Assembly: GCA_016801845.1 (NCBI GenBank)
Contig: CM028914.1
Location: 1,984,001-2,048,000, forward strand
Direction: 5' to 3'
Length of the DNA: 64,000 nt
Source of the DNA: Polydactylus sextarius
Lineage: Eukaryota; Chordata; Actinopteri; Polynemidae
Positions 25,401 to 35,966 of the stretch are shown here, in pieces. The position numbers were made by a program, and so were the translations under genes. Below the pieces are notes generated by a model. That model had not been told where the DNA came from. It saw only the letters and a program-made list of their open reading frames with translations, and made no database searches. Each line of letters opens with the position of its first letter. Position 1 is the first letter of the stretch.

Positions 25401-27507
25401 TATTGTTTTTTTTTTTCCTCATGGTGAAAGATTTAAGAAAGCCTGTCTGTGTTGGACACACATCAGAAGTCTGTGTGGGTTACAGTAAACTGCACAGTGA
25501 GGATGTGTGTGGTTTTCAATGATAGTGGTGACACAAAGAGTTGAGGCTGATTCACAGACACGGCTGACACTACTCAGACATTCCCCATTTACAAGAAAAG
25601 ATGTTTCTGGTGGTTTTTCTCTGGTAAAATATGAGAAAATGCAGCTTTTTTCAGTTTCAACTAAATGACCGAGGATGTGTTTGATCATGTGCTTACTCTT
25701 CTTGTTTTTTTTGGTTAAAAGTTTTGTTTTGACATTTTAAGTTTTGTTGGTGTTAGTGTTGCAAGAGAGGTGGAAAATTACTGGTAAAATTTCCAGAAAC
25801 TATTGGGAACGTTCCATGGGAATTTTATATATACAAATATAAACACAAACATTTAAGCAAAATGATACATTTTAAAAACATGAATAGACAAAGTTTAATT
25901 TAACTTTAACTGAAGAAGAAAAACATGAATGTTGAGTCAAATATTCTCGTGTTCAACATGTGAAATAAAAAGGTTGAGGTTGCTAGCGTCATGCTAAGCT
26001 AGCCTCAGTGAGCTACTGTATGGACACGTTTTAATGAATGAATGAATGAATGAATGAATACTTTATTGATCCCAGAGGGAAATTAAGGCATCCAGTAGCT
26101 TACACAAAAACACAGACACAGATTGTTCTTCTTTTTATTATACAGTGAGGAAAATAATAAAAACACCAACAGAAGGAGAAAGTGACTTAGTGACTTAATG
26201 GTTGTTAGTTGAACTTTAACAACATTGATTAAATATATCGACGTCATCACATCATCAGAACCGACTTAGACTCAAATACTCAACTGGATTTGACTCCAAT
26301 TTATTTTATTTGACCACTGAGTTACACTAACTCTTCTGCAGCAAAAGTCACAAGTACATTAAAGACAATGGACATAAAACCACAAGTCTCATATACTAAA
26401 CTAGAACACACACTAGAAATCAAGAACATCACACTTAAGTACTGTTGAGAAACACCAGTTTAAAAGTAATGACACTGTTGTTTAAGAGTTGATTTAAAAA
26501 TATTGAGAGATGGAAGTGACTTTAGATTTAAGGTGTTTTGAAGTTTATTCCAGATGTTTGGTGCATAAAAGGAGAAAGAGGTTTGACTAATAGTATCTTA
26601 TTTGATGACCTTGAACATACAAATGTACAGAGGTAATTTACCTATTAATGCTTTTGCAATAAAAGTCAATAAATGAAATTTCCTTCTGAGGGAAAGAGAG
26701 GACCAGCAGCTGCACCTGTAATGAAACACGAAGGCTGAACAATATAAAACATCTGTGTTTTCACTAAAGACGAAGAGGAATGCATGTAAATTATGTCACC
26801 GTAGTCTAATACTGATAAGAATGTGCTCTTTTCCTTACTAAGTATGGAAAGTACTTCCTTAGTCTAAAATAAAAACCTAATTTGGGTCTGAGTTTATTTT
26901 TAGACAGGTCTTAATATGAGCCCAAAAGGATAATTTATCATCCAGCCAAACACCTCGGTATTTGTAGGAGGTTAGGTTCCTAGGTTCCAGCTCTAGTTTG
27001 ATTCATTCAGGTCAACTTTATCGTTCACGTGTCTTTGATTTCCTCCGTCAGGTTTACATCTTTACTACGTCGGAGGTGAAGTTTACGCCGAGTGTTTGAG
27101 CGACAGCAGCATCTTCGTCCAGAGTCGTAACTGTAACTTCCAACACGGTTTCCACGCCACCACCGTGTGTAAGATCCCGAGCGGCTGCAGCCTGAAGATC
27201 TTTAACAACCAGCTGTTCGCTCAGCTCCTGGCTCAGTCCGTCAACCACGGCTTCGAGGTCGTTTATGAGCTCACCAAGATGTGCACCATGAGAATGAGCT
27301 TTGTCAAGGTAATGACCTTTGACAGATGCAACATTTCTACTTGATTCTTATAAGAAGAGTCAAATATCCACTTAAATATTCTCACTGTAACTTGATACGC
27401 TGCTATTTTGATGTTAAAGAGCTGCTGAGCTCGTTAAATTCCTCTGGATTACACTTGTTCACTTGTCTCCCATTGATTTTAATAGTTAACTGAGCAGCAG
27501 AGGTTTA

Positions 27508-27548
<41 letters not shown>

Positions 27549-27699
27549 TCCTCAGGGTTGGGGCGCTGAGTACCACCGTCAGGATGTGACCAGCACCCCC
27601 TGCTGGATCGAGGTTCATCTTCACGGACCGCTGCAGTGGTTGGACAAGGTCCTGACACAGATGGGATCTCCACACAACCCCATCTCTTCAGTGTCCTAA
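22475..27699 (+). CDS. smad9: SMAD9 (SMAD8), BMP-pathway receptor-regulated SMAD
   Basis: This is a receptor-activated transcription factor of the BMP pathway: type I receptors phosphorylate its C-terminus, it binds SMAD4, and it enters the nucleus. Exons: 22475-22670, 23027-23242, 23967-24230, 24312-24419, 25001-25222, 27052-27308 and 27556-27699, giving 468 residues. The MH1 domain (about residues 10-135) includes KWAEKAVDSLVKKLKKKKGA and the DNA-binding hairpin region [20 protein letters not shown]. The linker is Pro/Ser-rich with several SP sites (QSPTSQSYPNSPNS) and a PY motif (PPPPYS). The MH2 domain begins near WCSIAYYELNNRVGE and contains GLHLYYVGGEVYAECLSDSS. The protein ends in SSVS, the receptor phosphorylation site of SMAD1/5/9. 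The choice of SMAD9 over SMAD1 or SMAD5 rests on its place between ALG5 and RFXAP, and on the linker. Confidence 0.97.
26038..26995 (-). mobile_element. Degraded non-LTR retrotransposon 3' end in smad9 intron
   Basis: On the minus strand the stretch ends in AATTTCCCTCTGGGATCAAT, then AAAGTATTCATT and an (ATTC)n tail, the typical 3' end of fish LINEs. Its body, broken by stops and frameshifts, resembles the C-terminal part of a LINE reverse-transcriptase ORF (fragments like SVLDYGDIIYMHSSSS and PFMHQTSGINFKTP). It is a dead copy with no intact protein. Confidence 0.75.
27512..27547 (+). repeat. (TG)18 directly before the smad9 last-exon acceptor
   Basis: The TG run is followed only by CTCCTCAG before exon 27556-27699, so it occupies the polypyrimidine and branch-point side of that acceptor. 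Confidence 0.97.
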
Positions 27700-28080
27700 C
27701 ACCAACACACACACGCACACACACTTGTTTTTAAATTAAGTTAATTTAAAGTGTGTGTTCACAGGTAGTCGTAGATTCTGTATGATCCTCTGTGTCCGTT
27801 GACGCTGCTTCTCTTTAATTATCATCTCACGGCTTCGTCGCATCAACAAAGCAGATTTAGCTCATTTACATCTCATGTAATTAAATAATCATGTTGTTTC
27901 ATTTTATTCTGATAAAACATGTTTCCATGGCAACGTGTTAACTGCACTCCAGGACAAGAGATGGGATGTTTGTAGGTACTCAGACGTCATGTTGTTATGT
28001 AGTGTGTATTGACTAATGTTTGACTTCATGTACTGTTTGATTTTTTTCTTGTTCCAATTAAAGTTGTTGTTTTTCTTTAA
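27700..28080 (+). other. smad9 3' UTR
   Basis: Non-coding sequence after the TAA, with an ATTAAA at 28057-28062 as the likely poly(A) signal. Convergent rfxap ends about 550 bases further right. Confidence 0.65.
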
Positions 28081-28626
28081 GCAGCTTTTTTTTCTTGTTT
28101 TGTTTCTTAAACCATAAACACACCGAGACGTTTTTATATGTTAACATTATAATTTTAATCACACAGACGACAAACACTTCATCCTAACAACACACAACGT
28201 CTCCCTGCCAGTTTAACACAAACACAACAGATGAACAAACCCACTAACGTCATCTGGGTTCGTTTAGTTTTTTTAAATATACAATCAGAATCTGATCAGA
28301 TCTGTTAATGTTCAGTTTCAGATGAACTTGATATAAAATGTTTGTTTTAAAAGACAAATCCTAAAAAGATGCTACATTCATGCATCAAACAGACTGATTG
28401 TCACACTTCATGTTCACAATTCATGTTTTAAAAAAAACAAAAACACGGAGGATTCAGATTCCTTCACACGTCACAAAAAAAACAAAACAAAAAGAAACTG
28501 AACATCTGAACAACTTCAACAGGATGATTATAATCCAGTGTTTCCATTATTATTGTCAGATGAGAAAAGACAACAAGCAGAGCGACGTTTGACAATCTAA
28601 CGTAATGTAAAATGTGAAAAGAAATA

Positions 28627-28632
28627 TTTATT
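28627..28632 (-). terminator. Poly(A) signal AATAAA for rfxap
   Basis: TTTATT on the plus strand gives AATAAA on the minus strand about 155 bases beyond the rfxap stop codon. Confidence 0.5.
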
Positions 28633-28787
28633 ATTGAGGAAATGTTTCCTAAACTGCACCAGAAGTTTTAAGACCAGTTTGACTTTGGATGAAGGAAAAT
28701 CTTCCTCGTATTAACAGTGTATTTAAACCACGTCAGCGCTCGTTGTACATCACAAACACAAAAGGTAAAAACACCGAGCGACCGTCG

Positions 28788-30855
28788 TCAACAACCCTGG
28801 AACTGCTGCTGTGATTGGCTGCGACTCTGAGACGCGAGAAGCTGCTGCTGCTGCTGCAGGAAACTGATCACCTCCGGACTCCTGAGTAGAGACTGAAGGA
28901 CACAGACACAGAAACAATCAAACGTCTGCACAAAACACAAAAACAAACACTTAGAAACATCCAAGGTTTACGTTTATCTTCTGAATCCCAGTCTGGTTGG
29001 AGCAGCACAAGAAAAGAAAAGGTTGTTTGTTTGGATATTTACAGATGTTTACAAGTAACGTGGACAAAGTGTTCAGACATAAACTATCACATTATCTCTG
29101 CTGCTGATTGAAGCGACATTAACTGTAACTATAAGAAGAACAGTGATATCATGTGCTTAGAAACCATATTAAGAACCATAGTGAAAACAGAATAAATCAG
29201 AGGGAAAAACAAGAAATGCAAATATTTTCTCACAAACACAGAGTCTAGTTTTTTAACCCTTCAGTGACTATCACCTGATATATTATATAACATGTTTCAG
29301 GTGGAGTCAGTGAACAGGAGGAATGTTTTGTTAACGTTTCCCAAACTTGTCACTAATTTTAGAGCCTTTTTTCTACCAGGTCTTTATGATCCCGTGATAC
29401 CTTTTTTTTTATCTTATGAGACGTTGTACAGCTGGAAATAAAAGAAGCACACTTCAATTTTCTGTGTATTATTGTAGTTGAATATATTTTGATGGTAATT
29501 ATTTTTTTCTGTTACAAAAACAGACGTTAGTGTTTGAAAGCGAAACTCACTGAGCAGTTTGAATCAGATTGTCTTAAGTAGAAGTGAAGTGTTTCAACAG
29601 TGATGGAAAGACACTGAACATGTTATGTTAGTATTGTTACATGACTGAAATATGACTCAACTACAAGTACAAAAGTGTAAAAATATACTCAAGTAAAAGT
29701 ATAAAGTTTTCTTCTAAACAACTATTGATGTATAATTTATTCTCAATGGTTGTTAAAACGTTTGTTTTTCACAGAGCAGTTATATGTTTATATGGATCAA
29801 TTGTGTTCAAAACAAATCCAAAGTGTCTTTTCTGTTCAATTCATTCAAATATTATAAAATTCTCAATAAAATTAACAACAAGTTTGTTACATTTGGTTTC
29901 AGCTGCAACGTCACGTCCAGTAACTTCAACCTTGTTTGTTGTTGTCACGTCATGTAGTTAAATCTTTATCTGTGCTTCATTGATCTGTTTTCAATCTATT
30001 GATAACCTCACTGGCTGCTACAGTGTATCCATGTGTTACCATGGGAACCAGATGAGTCTCTGCGTCACTTCCACCACAGCTTTTTACTGTTTTTCTCTTC
30101 TAACACGTCTCCATCTCTCAGTGTGACCATCTTACCAGTCTCTTCTGGTTGAGGACCTGCTCTATCAGGGAGGGTCTGGCTGGTCGGTCTCCCATGGCTC
30201 CAAGACGCTGCTTGTTCACAGAAACAGGACGCTCCTCTGAGTTTTCCTGCAAAGTTTTGATAATAAACAACAAACTGAAACATTTCTCATTTCAATGTGA
30301 TGAACTGAAGTCTGGTATATGATGTGATAAACCCTGCTGCTGCAGTAAACTGAGGTTAAACCTCTTTAATACACGTTTCTACTTTATAGTGATGACCTCT
30401 GGTTAATGTATGAATGTATTAAAGTGTCTTACATCAAGTTTTCCACTGGACATGGCCTGGTCGCTCTTCTTCTTCTTGTATTTGTCTTTATACATCTTGT
30501 TGCGGTGTTTTTTACACATCCACGGTTTCCTCTGTTTAGCCACCTGTGTCGTTGTCTCTGTACATCCTTCATATGTGCATTGTTTCGGAGCGTTGTCTCC
30601 CTCCGACGCCTCCTCGTCGTTCAGCTCCTCCGGACTTGCTGCGCTGTCTCTGGGATCCGACGCGTCCAGGACGTCGCTCTCCTCGTCGGGATCGTCCATG
30701 TCGTAGGAGGAGACGTTGTTCTCCGGTTCGTGCGGCGTCGTTACATTTCTACTGTCAACAACTCCGCTTTTATTCACATAATATCTCTGTCCGTCTTTAG
30801 TGAGCAGCAGAGTCGAGTCTTTATCTTTCTTGTCTGAATTATCATCTTCGCTCAT
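28788..30855 (-). CDS. rfxap: RFX-associated protein (RFXAP)
   Basis: RFXAP is a subunit of the RFX complex, with RFX5 and RFXANK, which binds the X box of MHC class II promoters. Minus-strand exons 30855-30433, 30246-30136 and 28892-28788 join in frame into 212 residues plus stop. The N-terminal half is acidic (DMDDPDEESDVLDASDPRD). A Cys/His and basic segment follows (CTYEGCTETTTQVAKQRKPW, then MCKKHRNKMYKDKYKKKK). Exon 2 encodes NSEERPVSVNKQRLG and ARPSLIEQVLNQKRL. Exon 3 encodes SLLRSPEVISFLQQQQQLL and a Gln-rich end, the region needed for complex assembly in human RFXAP. It is about 60 residues shorter than human (272), mainly at the N-terminus. The start is the first ATG, in sequence GCTCATGG on the plus strand. 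Confidence 0.96.
29964..30032 (+). repeat. Direct repeat copy 1 (rfxap intron 2)
   Basis: A stretch containing TCTGTGCTTCATTGATCTGT and TCACTGGCTGC is almost identical to 31282-31350 and in the same orientation. It lies next to another fish-type repeat phrase (ATACTCAAGTAAAAGTA) at about 29680. Confidence 0.85.
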
Positions 30856-31990
30856 GGCTGCGGTGTAGCGGCAGCTAGCTTGTTAGCTAACTAGCATCTC
30901 TTTAAAGTCCAGATCACGTTGACTAAACCAACTCGTTATTAACGTGTCCTGTAACAATGTGAGTTTAGCTGCTTTATTGAAGCAGTTTGTCATAAATTAA
31001 CTGTTAATTTAGTGATAAATATTATGATTTGTAGCCTCCTACCGTGCTACTTCCAAGGATTTAATGCTGTCAGTGTACATCCAGTTAACAGCTTCTTCTT
31101 CGCTGCTTTAATTCAATAGTTAGTAATTTACAGCGACCCCCGGTGGTCAGAGGAGGAACTGCAGCCACAGCACCATGCATATTTTCTTTTAAATGAATTT
31201 AAATATTATATATTACTCACTGGGCTGTGCTTGTGTGATGGTTCTGACATCATATAGTTTAATCTTGGATCTTTTTTTCTCCATCTGTGCTTCATTGATC
31301 TGTTTTCAATCTATTGATAACCTCACTGGCTGCAACAGTGTATCTGTATGTATATAATGACACTGATTTATTGTTACATGTCGTTGTCTTTGTGATGTCA
31401 GGTGAAACTGTATGATGATAATATGATTTTAAATGTAGCAAAGTAGACTACAAAGCATTATTTATTATATATAATCAATTAGAAGTAAAATTAGTTAAAT
31501 ACGTACCCCAAAATCGTACTTAATTACAGTAATTTGAGTAGTTGTAATTCAAAGACAAAAAATAATTAAAACAAAAAAGGACAATGGATCTTTTGATGAA
31601 TCGTGTTTGTTTTCAGCGACTTGAGAAGAAGAAGCTCTGACTCTTCACTTTTTTCTAGAGACTGTCAATTGATTTAAAAATGTGTTTTTACTGTATTTGT
31701 ACTATATTTACTTTATGATGTTTAGTAGTCCTGTTAGCTTGATGCTAACACATAATGGAAAACGCCATAGCCGGGCTAAAGCAATTAGCAATCATGGTTA
31801 TTTTAACTCAGAAACGATTGTTTAACTCATGTTATTCTGAGCTGCAGCGACAGAATAAAATAATCTGTTCAAAGTTCAAAACAGTGAACATCACAAGAGA
31901 AAAAGTCAAAACAAAGAAACAACTTTTAAAGTCGTTCCTGCTGTAATGTGGAGTCTATACTAGATGTGTAAAACAGGAAACACAGAGTCA
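30856..31990. other. rfxap promoter side and intergenic region
   Basis: The first 200 bases are the presumed rfxap promoter and 5' UTR. The rest is AT-rich with the repeat copy at 31282-31350 and a degraded fish repeat near 31440-31560. No gene is recognised. Confidence 0.45.
31282..31350 (+). repeat. Direct repeat copy 2 (upstream of rfxap)
   Basis: The second copy of the 29964-30032 stretch, about 1.3 kb away on the other side of rfxap exon 1. Weaker similarity extends about 20 bases further left in both copies. Confidence 0.85.
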
Positions 31991-31999
31991 ATGTGAGTG

Positions 32000-34900
32000 A
32001 ATCAAAGGTTGTAACATTTATTGACCTTTGACCTCTCAAACAAACACAGTGTGGAGGAGGTTGACTGTGGGAGTTGGTGCCAAATAAATGAAATAAATAA
32101 AACAAAACGAGGCCTAACTCATCTGTCTGACAAAAACAAAACAACAAACAAGTCCTGACTATCTTCTCTAAAAAATAACATGAACCAAAAAAAAAAAAAA
32201 AAACAGACGTCAGTAAAACATACAACAGTGGCACCAACCCATGACCTAGTGAAGTAGACAGAGAGCAGCTACGTGTGTGTTAATGTACAGGGTACCCCAG
32301 ACTAAACTAGACAACCTCCAACCACTAAACATCAACAATCAACATTAACGAGCTCAAAGAGCTGATCCCAGTGAAGAGGATGAGGCGACATCTTCACATC
32401 TGGAGGGAGAAGAGAGACGGTGAGTTCAGGTCTGAACACGATGTTATTCTGGTTTTTAACGTTGATATTAACACGTATTAAAGATGAGATAAAAGAAAAT
32501 ACCCGACGACGTCTGGTTGCAGTGATGAACCGTCTCGGTGCAGCTCAGCCTCCACGTCCTCATCGTCTGAGTCGTCACTTCTCCAGGTCACAGACTTCAC
32601 CAGCGTCACTGAAACGTCTCGGCCTCCGTCGGCTCGTCGTGGCGTCTGTGTCCGGATGTCGTCGCTCTCCTCAGCTACCGAGTTTTATAGACACCAGGTC
32701 GTGTAGTTGTCTTCAGCCTCATCTCCTTCACTCTCACCCTGACTCTGTCTTCTACACTTACCAAAAAAAAAACCTAGAACCTGGAAAAGCTGGAATCTAA
32801 ATGTGTCAGAAATACAAGAAACCATCGTGTCTTCTAGTTGTGGTGTCAGTTTTATCTGGAGTCTGAATCAGATTTAAACCGATCAGAGTTTATTGATGTT
32901 TCAAGTCTCAGTGAAACATCACTGAGACTCCTCACATCTTTCTGATCTGCCAACGTGTCCGTTACCCAGAATCCAACTGTCTGAAATCAACAACCAGCAT
33001 CAGACACCGACTTCACATCTCCACTGAAAACGCTTCGTTGTCCAACCATAAGGTTGGATTGAGACTTTTCGTCGTCTAAACTAGTTTGATCCTCTGTTCT
33101 TGATTCTGCAGCTTCACCTCCAGTTCATCTCTGCATCGACCTTCAGCTGTTTGAACATGAAACGACCTCACGTCACCGTCACCAGGTCTCACTTCCTCCT
33201 GATGTGGTCGATCGTTCACTGCTGCTGCCGTCACGTCTGTGGAGGAAGTCGTTTCCTCTTCAACACGATTATTTTTACACATTTGTGGAGACGTGACAGT
33301 CGACCACTGACATAAACAGTTTAAAATGCTACAAACGTATAAACATCATCTACATTGTCCAATTGTTTAGATCAGCAAGTTAATTCAGCTGCTGCTGTTG
33401 TAGGACAGTAACATCACACCTCAGTCAGCGGATTCACAAAACCAGATGGATCCAGGTCTAGTTTTGGAAACTGCATCACCAGGCAGACGACCGAGTCCTA
33501 CATGTCAAACTTTAACTGTTGTAACAATCAGTTTCCTTCGAGTTCAGACTTGGTCACACAGAGAAGAAGGGGAAGGAGAAAAGCCTTTCCTTCTTCTGTT
33601 GAGTCGACTCAGTTTACCTTGTTCTCTGTTAACAACTGACTCAATGAATCCTGATCGTCACTGATAATTATCTGCTCCACATAAAGACCGAGGAGCTTCT
33701 AACACAACCTCATACAGTCGTTAACACTGTGAGGTTACTGAGGATGTTATATAGTTTGACACATTTCAAGACGTTTACTTCGTCAATCCTCTACTGTCAC
33801 ATCTTCACAAACATGTAAAAACAACCAGTGAATGAGGACGAGTCACTGAACGGACGAAGCAGCAGCAGCGGTGAACGTTGACAGGACACATCAGGAGGAA
33901 GTGACACCTGGTGACGATGACATGAGACTGTTTCATCAACAAACAGCTGAAGATTAAAACAAAGACAAACTTCAGAGGAAGAAACAGAGTCAGGAGAGAA
34001 ACGATCAGGTCAAAGACGTTTCTTACTGGATTAAAAATTATTCTACGATGACTCTTCAGGACGTCAACTGATGATTGTTGATTCCTGAAAGTTGAACTTT
34101 GGACAAGAGACAAGAGCAGAGATTCAGTTAAAAACCAACAGACTAGAAAACACAGTAATTCTGTTTCATATTTCTAGACAACTCAACATTAAACTGAACT
34201 AAAAGGTTTAAAGGTCTGTACTGCAGGTCTGTCAACAATAAATTATATGTTTTTACTCTAGAACATGTTTTGTAGTCGTTGTTGTCGTCACTCAGAACCA
34301 AAACATTCAAATTAAGCAAATACACCCAAGTTGAGTGTTTTAGAGTCAGCACCATGTAAACATCTCCCTCTGTCAGGTTCACGTCCTCCTGAAGAACAAA
34401 TGTTTCCCTGACGCAGCGAACTGTCGACAACCGACACGTAGACGTTTACGCTTCACAGGGGAGAATTAAGTCCCCTGCTGGGAGGCCTCCCGACACGTCG
34501 CGCTAGAAAAACGTTAACGGAAAAAACTACAACGATGTTTCACCTGAGCTGATCAAACTCTACAACTTTACATTTGAATCTACAGTTGGAATTAAACCTG
34601 ACAGATAAAAGACTTCAAAAGTCAACACTAGTTATATATGAACTTAGATGGTGATGAGTGACAGCAGCACAATTATACCACAGGACAATGTTGGATATTT
34701 AAACTACATGACATTAGCAATGGTTTGTGAGGATAATTAGACAAATCTTATCTAAATGACCTGAAGCTTTATATTAAGTCTCATACTAAACTCAGACTAC
34801 TACCTACCTTCATCCTAAAGTTTTCTATATTCTCTAAAACTACAACCTCATGAACCCTCTTACCATGCTGTGATGGGTCTCATTCCTGAAATAAATAAAT

Positions 34901-35917
34901 GTAGACAAGAGAAGAGAAACGAGACCAAGCTGGAGACTGAAGGACGAACCAGTGAAGATTTATTAAACACCAGTGTTGTAAGCGTGAGCTGTTTTACACT
35001 GTGAAACCCAAACCATGCAATTCAAAGTGACACTTTCTATTAATATTGTTGAACCAAAACGTGACATAAAAGTCCCAGTGACTGTGATTATAGAGCAGGA
35101 CCCAAGTCAAAGATGGAAGAAGAAACTAAAAGTGGAAAAGAAACATGTGTTACCTTTGTAGGAACAAGAGAGAAAATCTCATTTAAAGAAATTTAGAGTT
35201 TAAAGCTCCTCAGTCAGAGACTACTCCATTTCACTGAGGAGGTGAGTCAGCGAGAAACAATATGCTGACTCATGGTCTGATTCTGTCCTGAGGGTCTCAA
35301 GTCAAACTGAATTGTTAGTTTACATCATGTATTTAATAGTTACAATGGTTATTTAATGATATTTGGATCAGGGAGTTTGTTGCCAATTTATTAATGTTTT
35401 AAATGTTTAGCTGATGTCAGGTCAGTTTAGAGTCAGTGGTGTCAGTTGTTAGTCTTCAGTCAGTCTGAGCGCACAACAGATAAGACAGACGAGACAAAGA
35501 CATGGACCATATAAACATAAAGGACGGACAAGACAAACATCACATTACACGGAGACGACAGAGGACAGACGGACATAAAACGAGGCAGATTCAAATCACG
35601 ACCAGAGGAAACAGAAGGAATCAAGAGTGAAAGCTCAGACGGCACGGCGGCCCAGAGAGGACAGAACTGGTTCGGCGACCAGGGCGAAGATGTTGCGGCA
35701 CACGGGCCGACGATCGACTTACCGTGTTGTAGTTTCATTCATTTCTACTTGTGACGCAGCGGCCACAAAACTGTAAGTGTCCAGGACACCTAGTGGGGTT
35801 GTAGATTCAGAAATGTGTTAAATAAAATGTGATGCGGGTTGAGTGGATGTAGTGATGTGATGCTGTGTTGGATGAAATGGAGGTAGACAGTTGTGGCACA
35901 GCAGCCAAGACATGTTT

Positions 35918-35966
<49 letters not shown>

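Noticed and set aside
33076..33282. 68-residue minus-strand open frame ending LQNQEQRIKLV
   Set aside because: It coincides with one arm of the inverted repeat, and the partner arm does not keep the frame, so coding is unlikely.
34143..34430. 95-residue minus-strand open frame (ETFVLQEDVNLTEGDVYMV...)
   Set aside because: The first part could be an exon of the unknown gene, but it lacks a convincing donor and the rest is intron-like; not listed as a separate gene.
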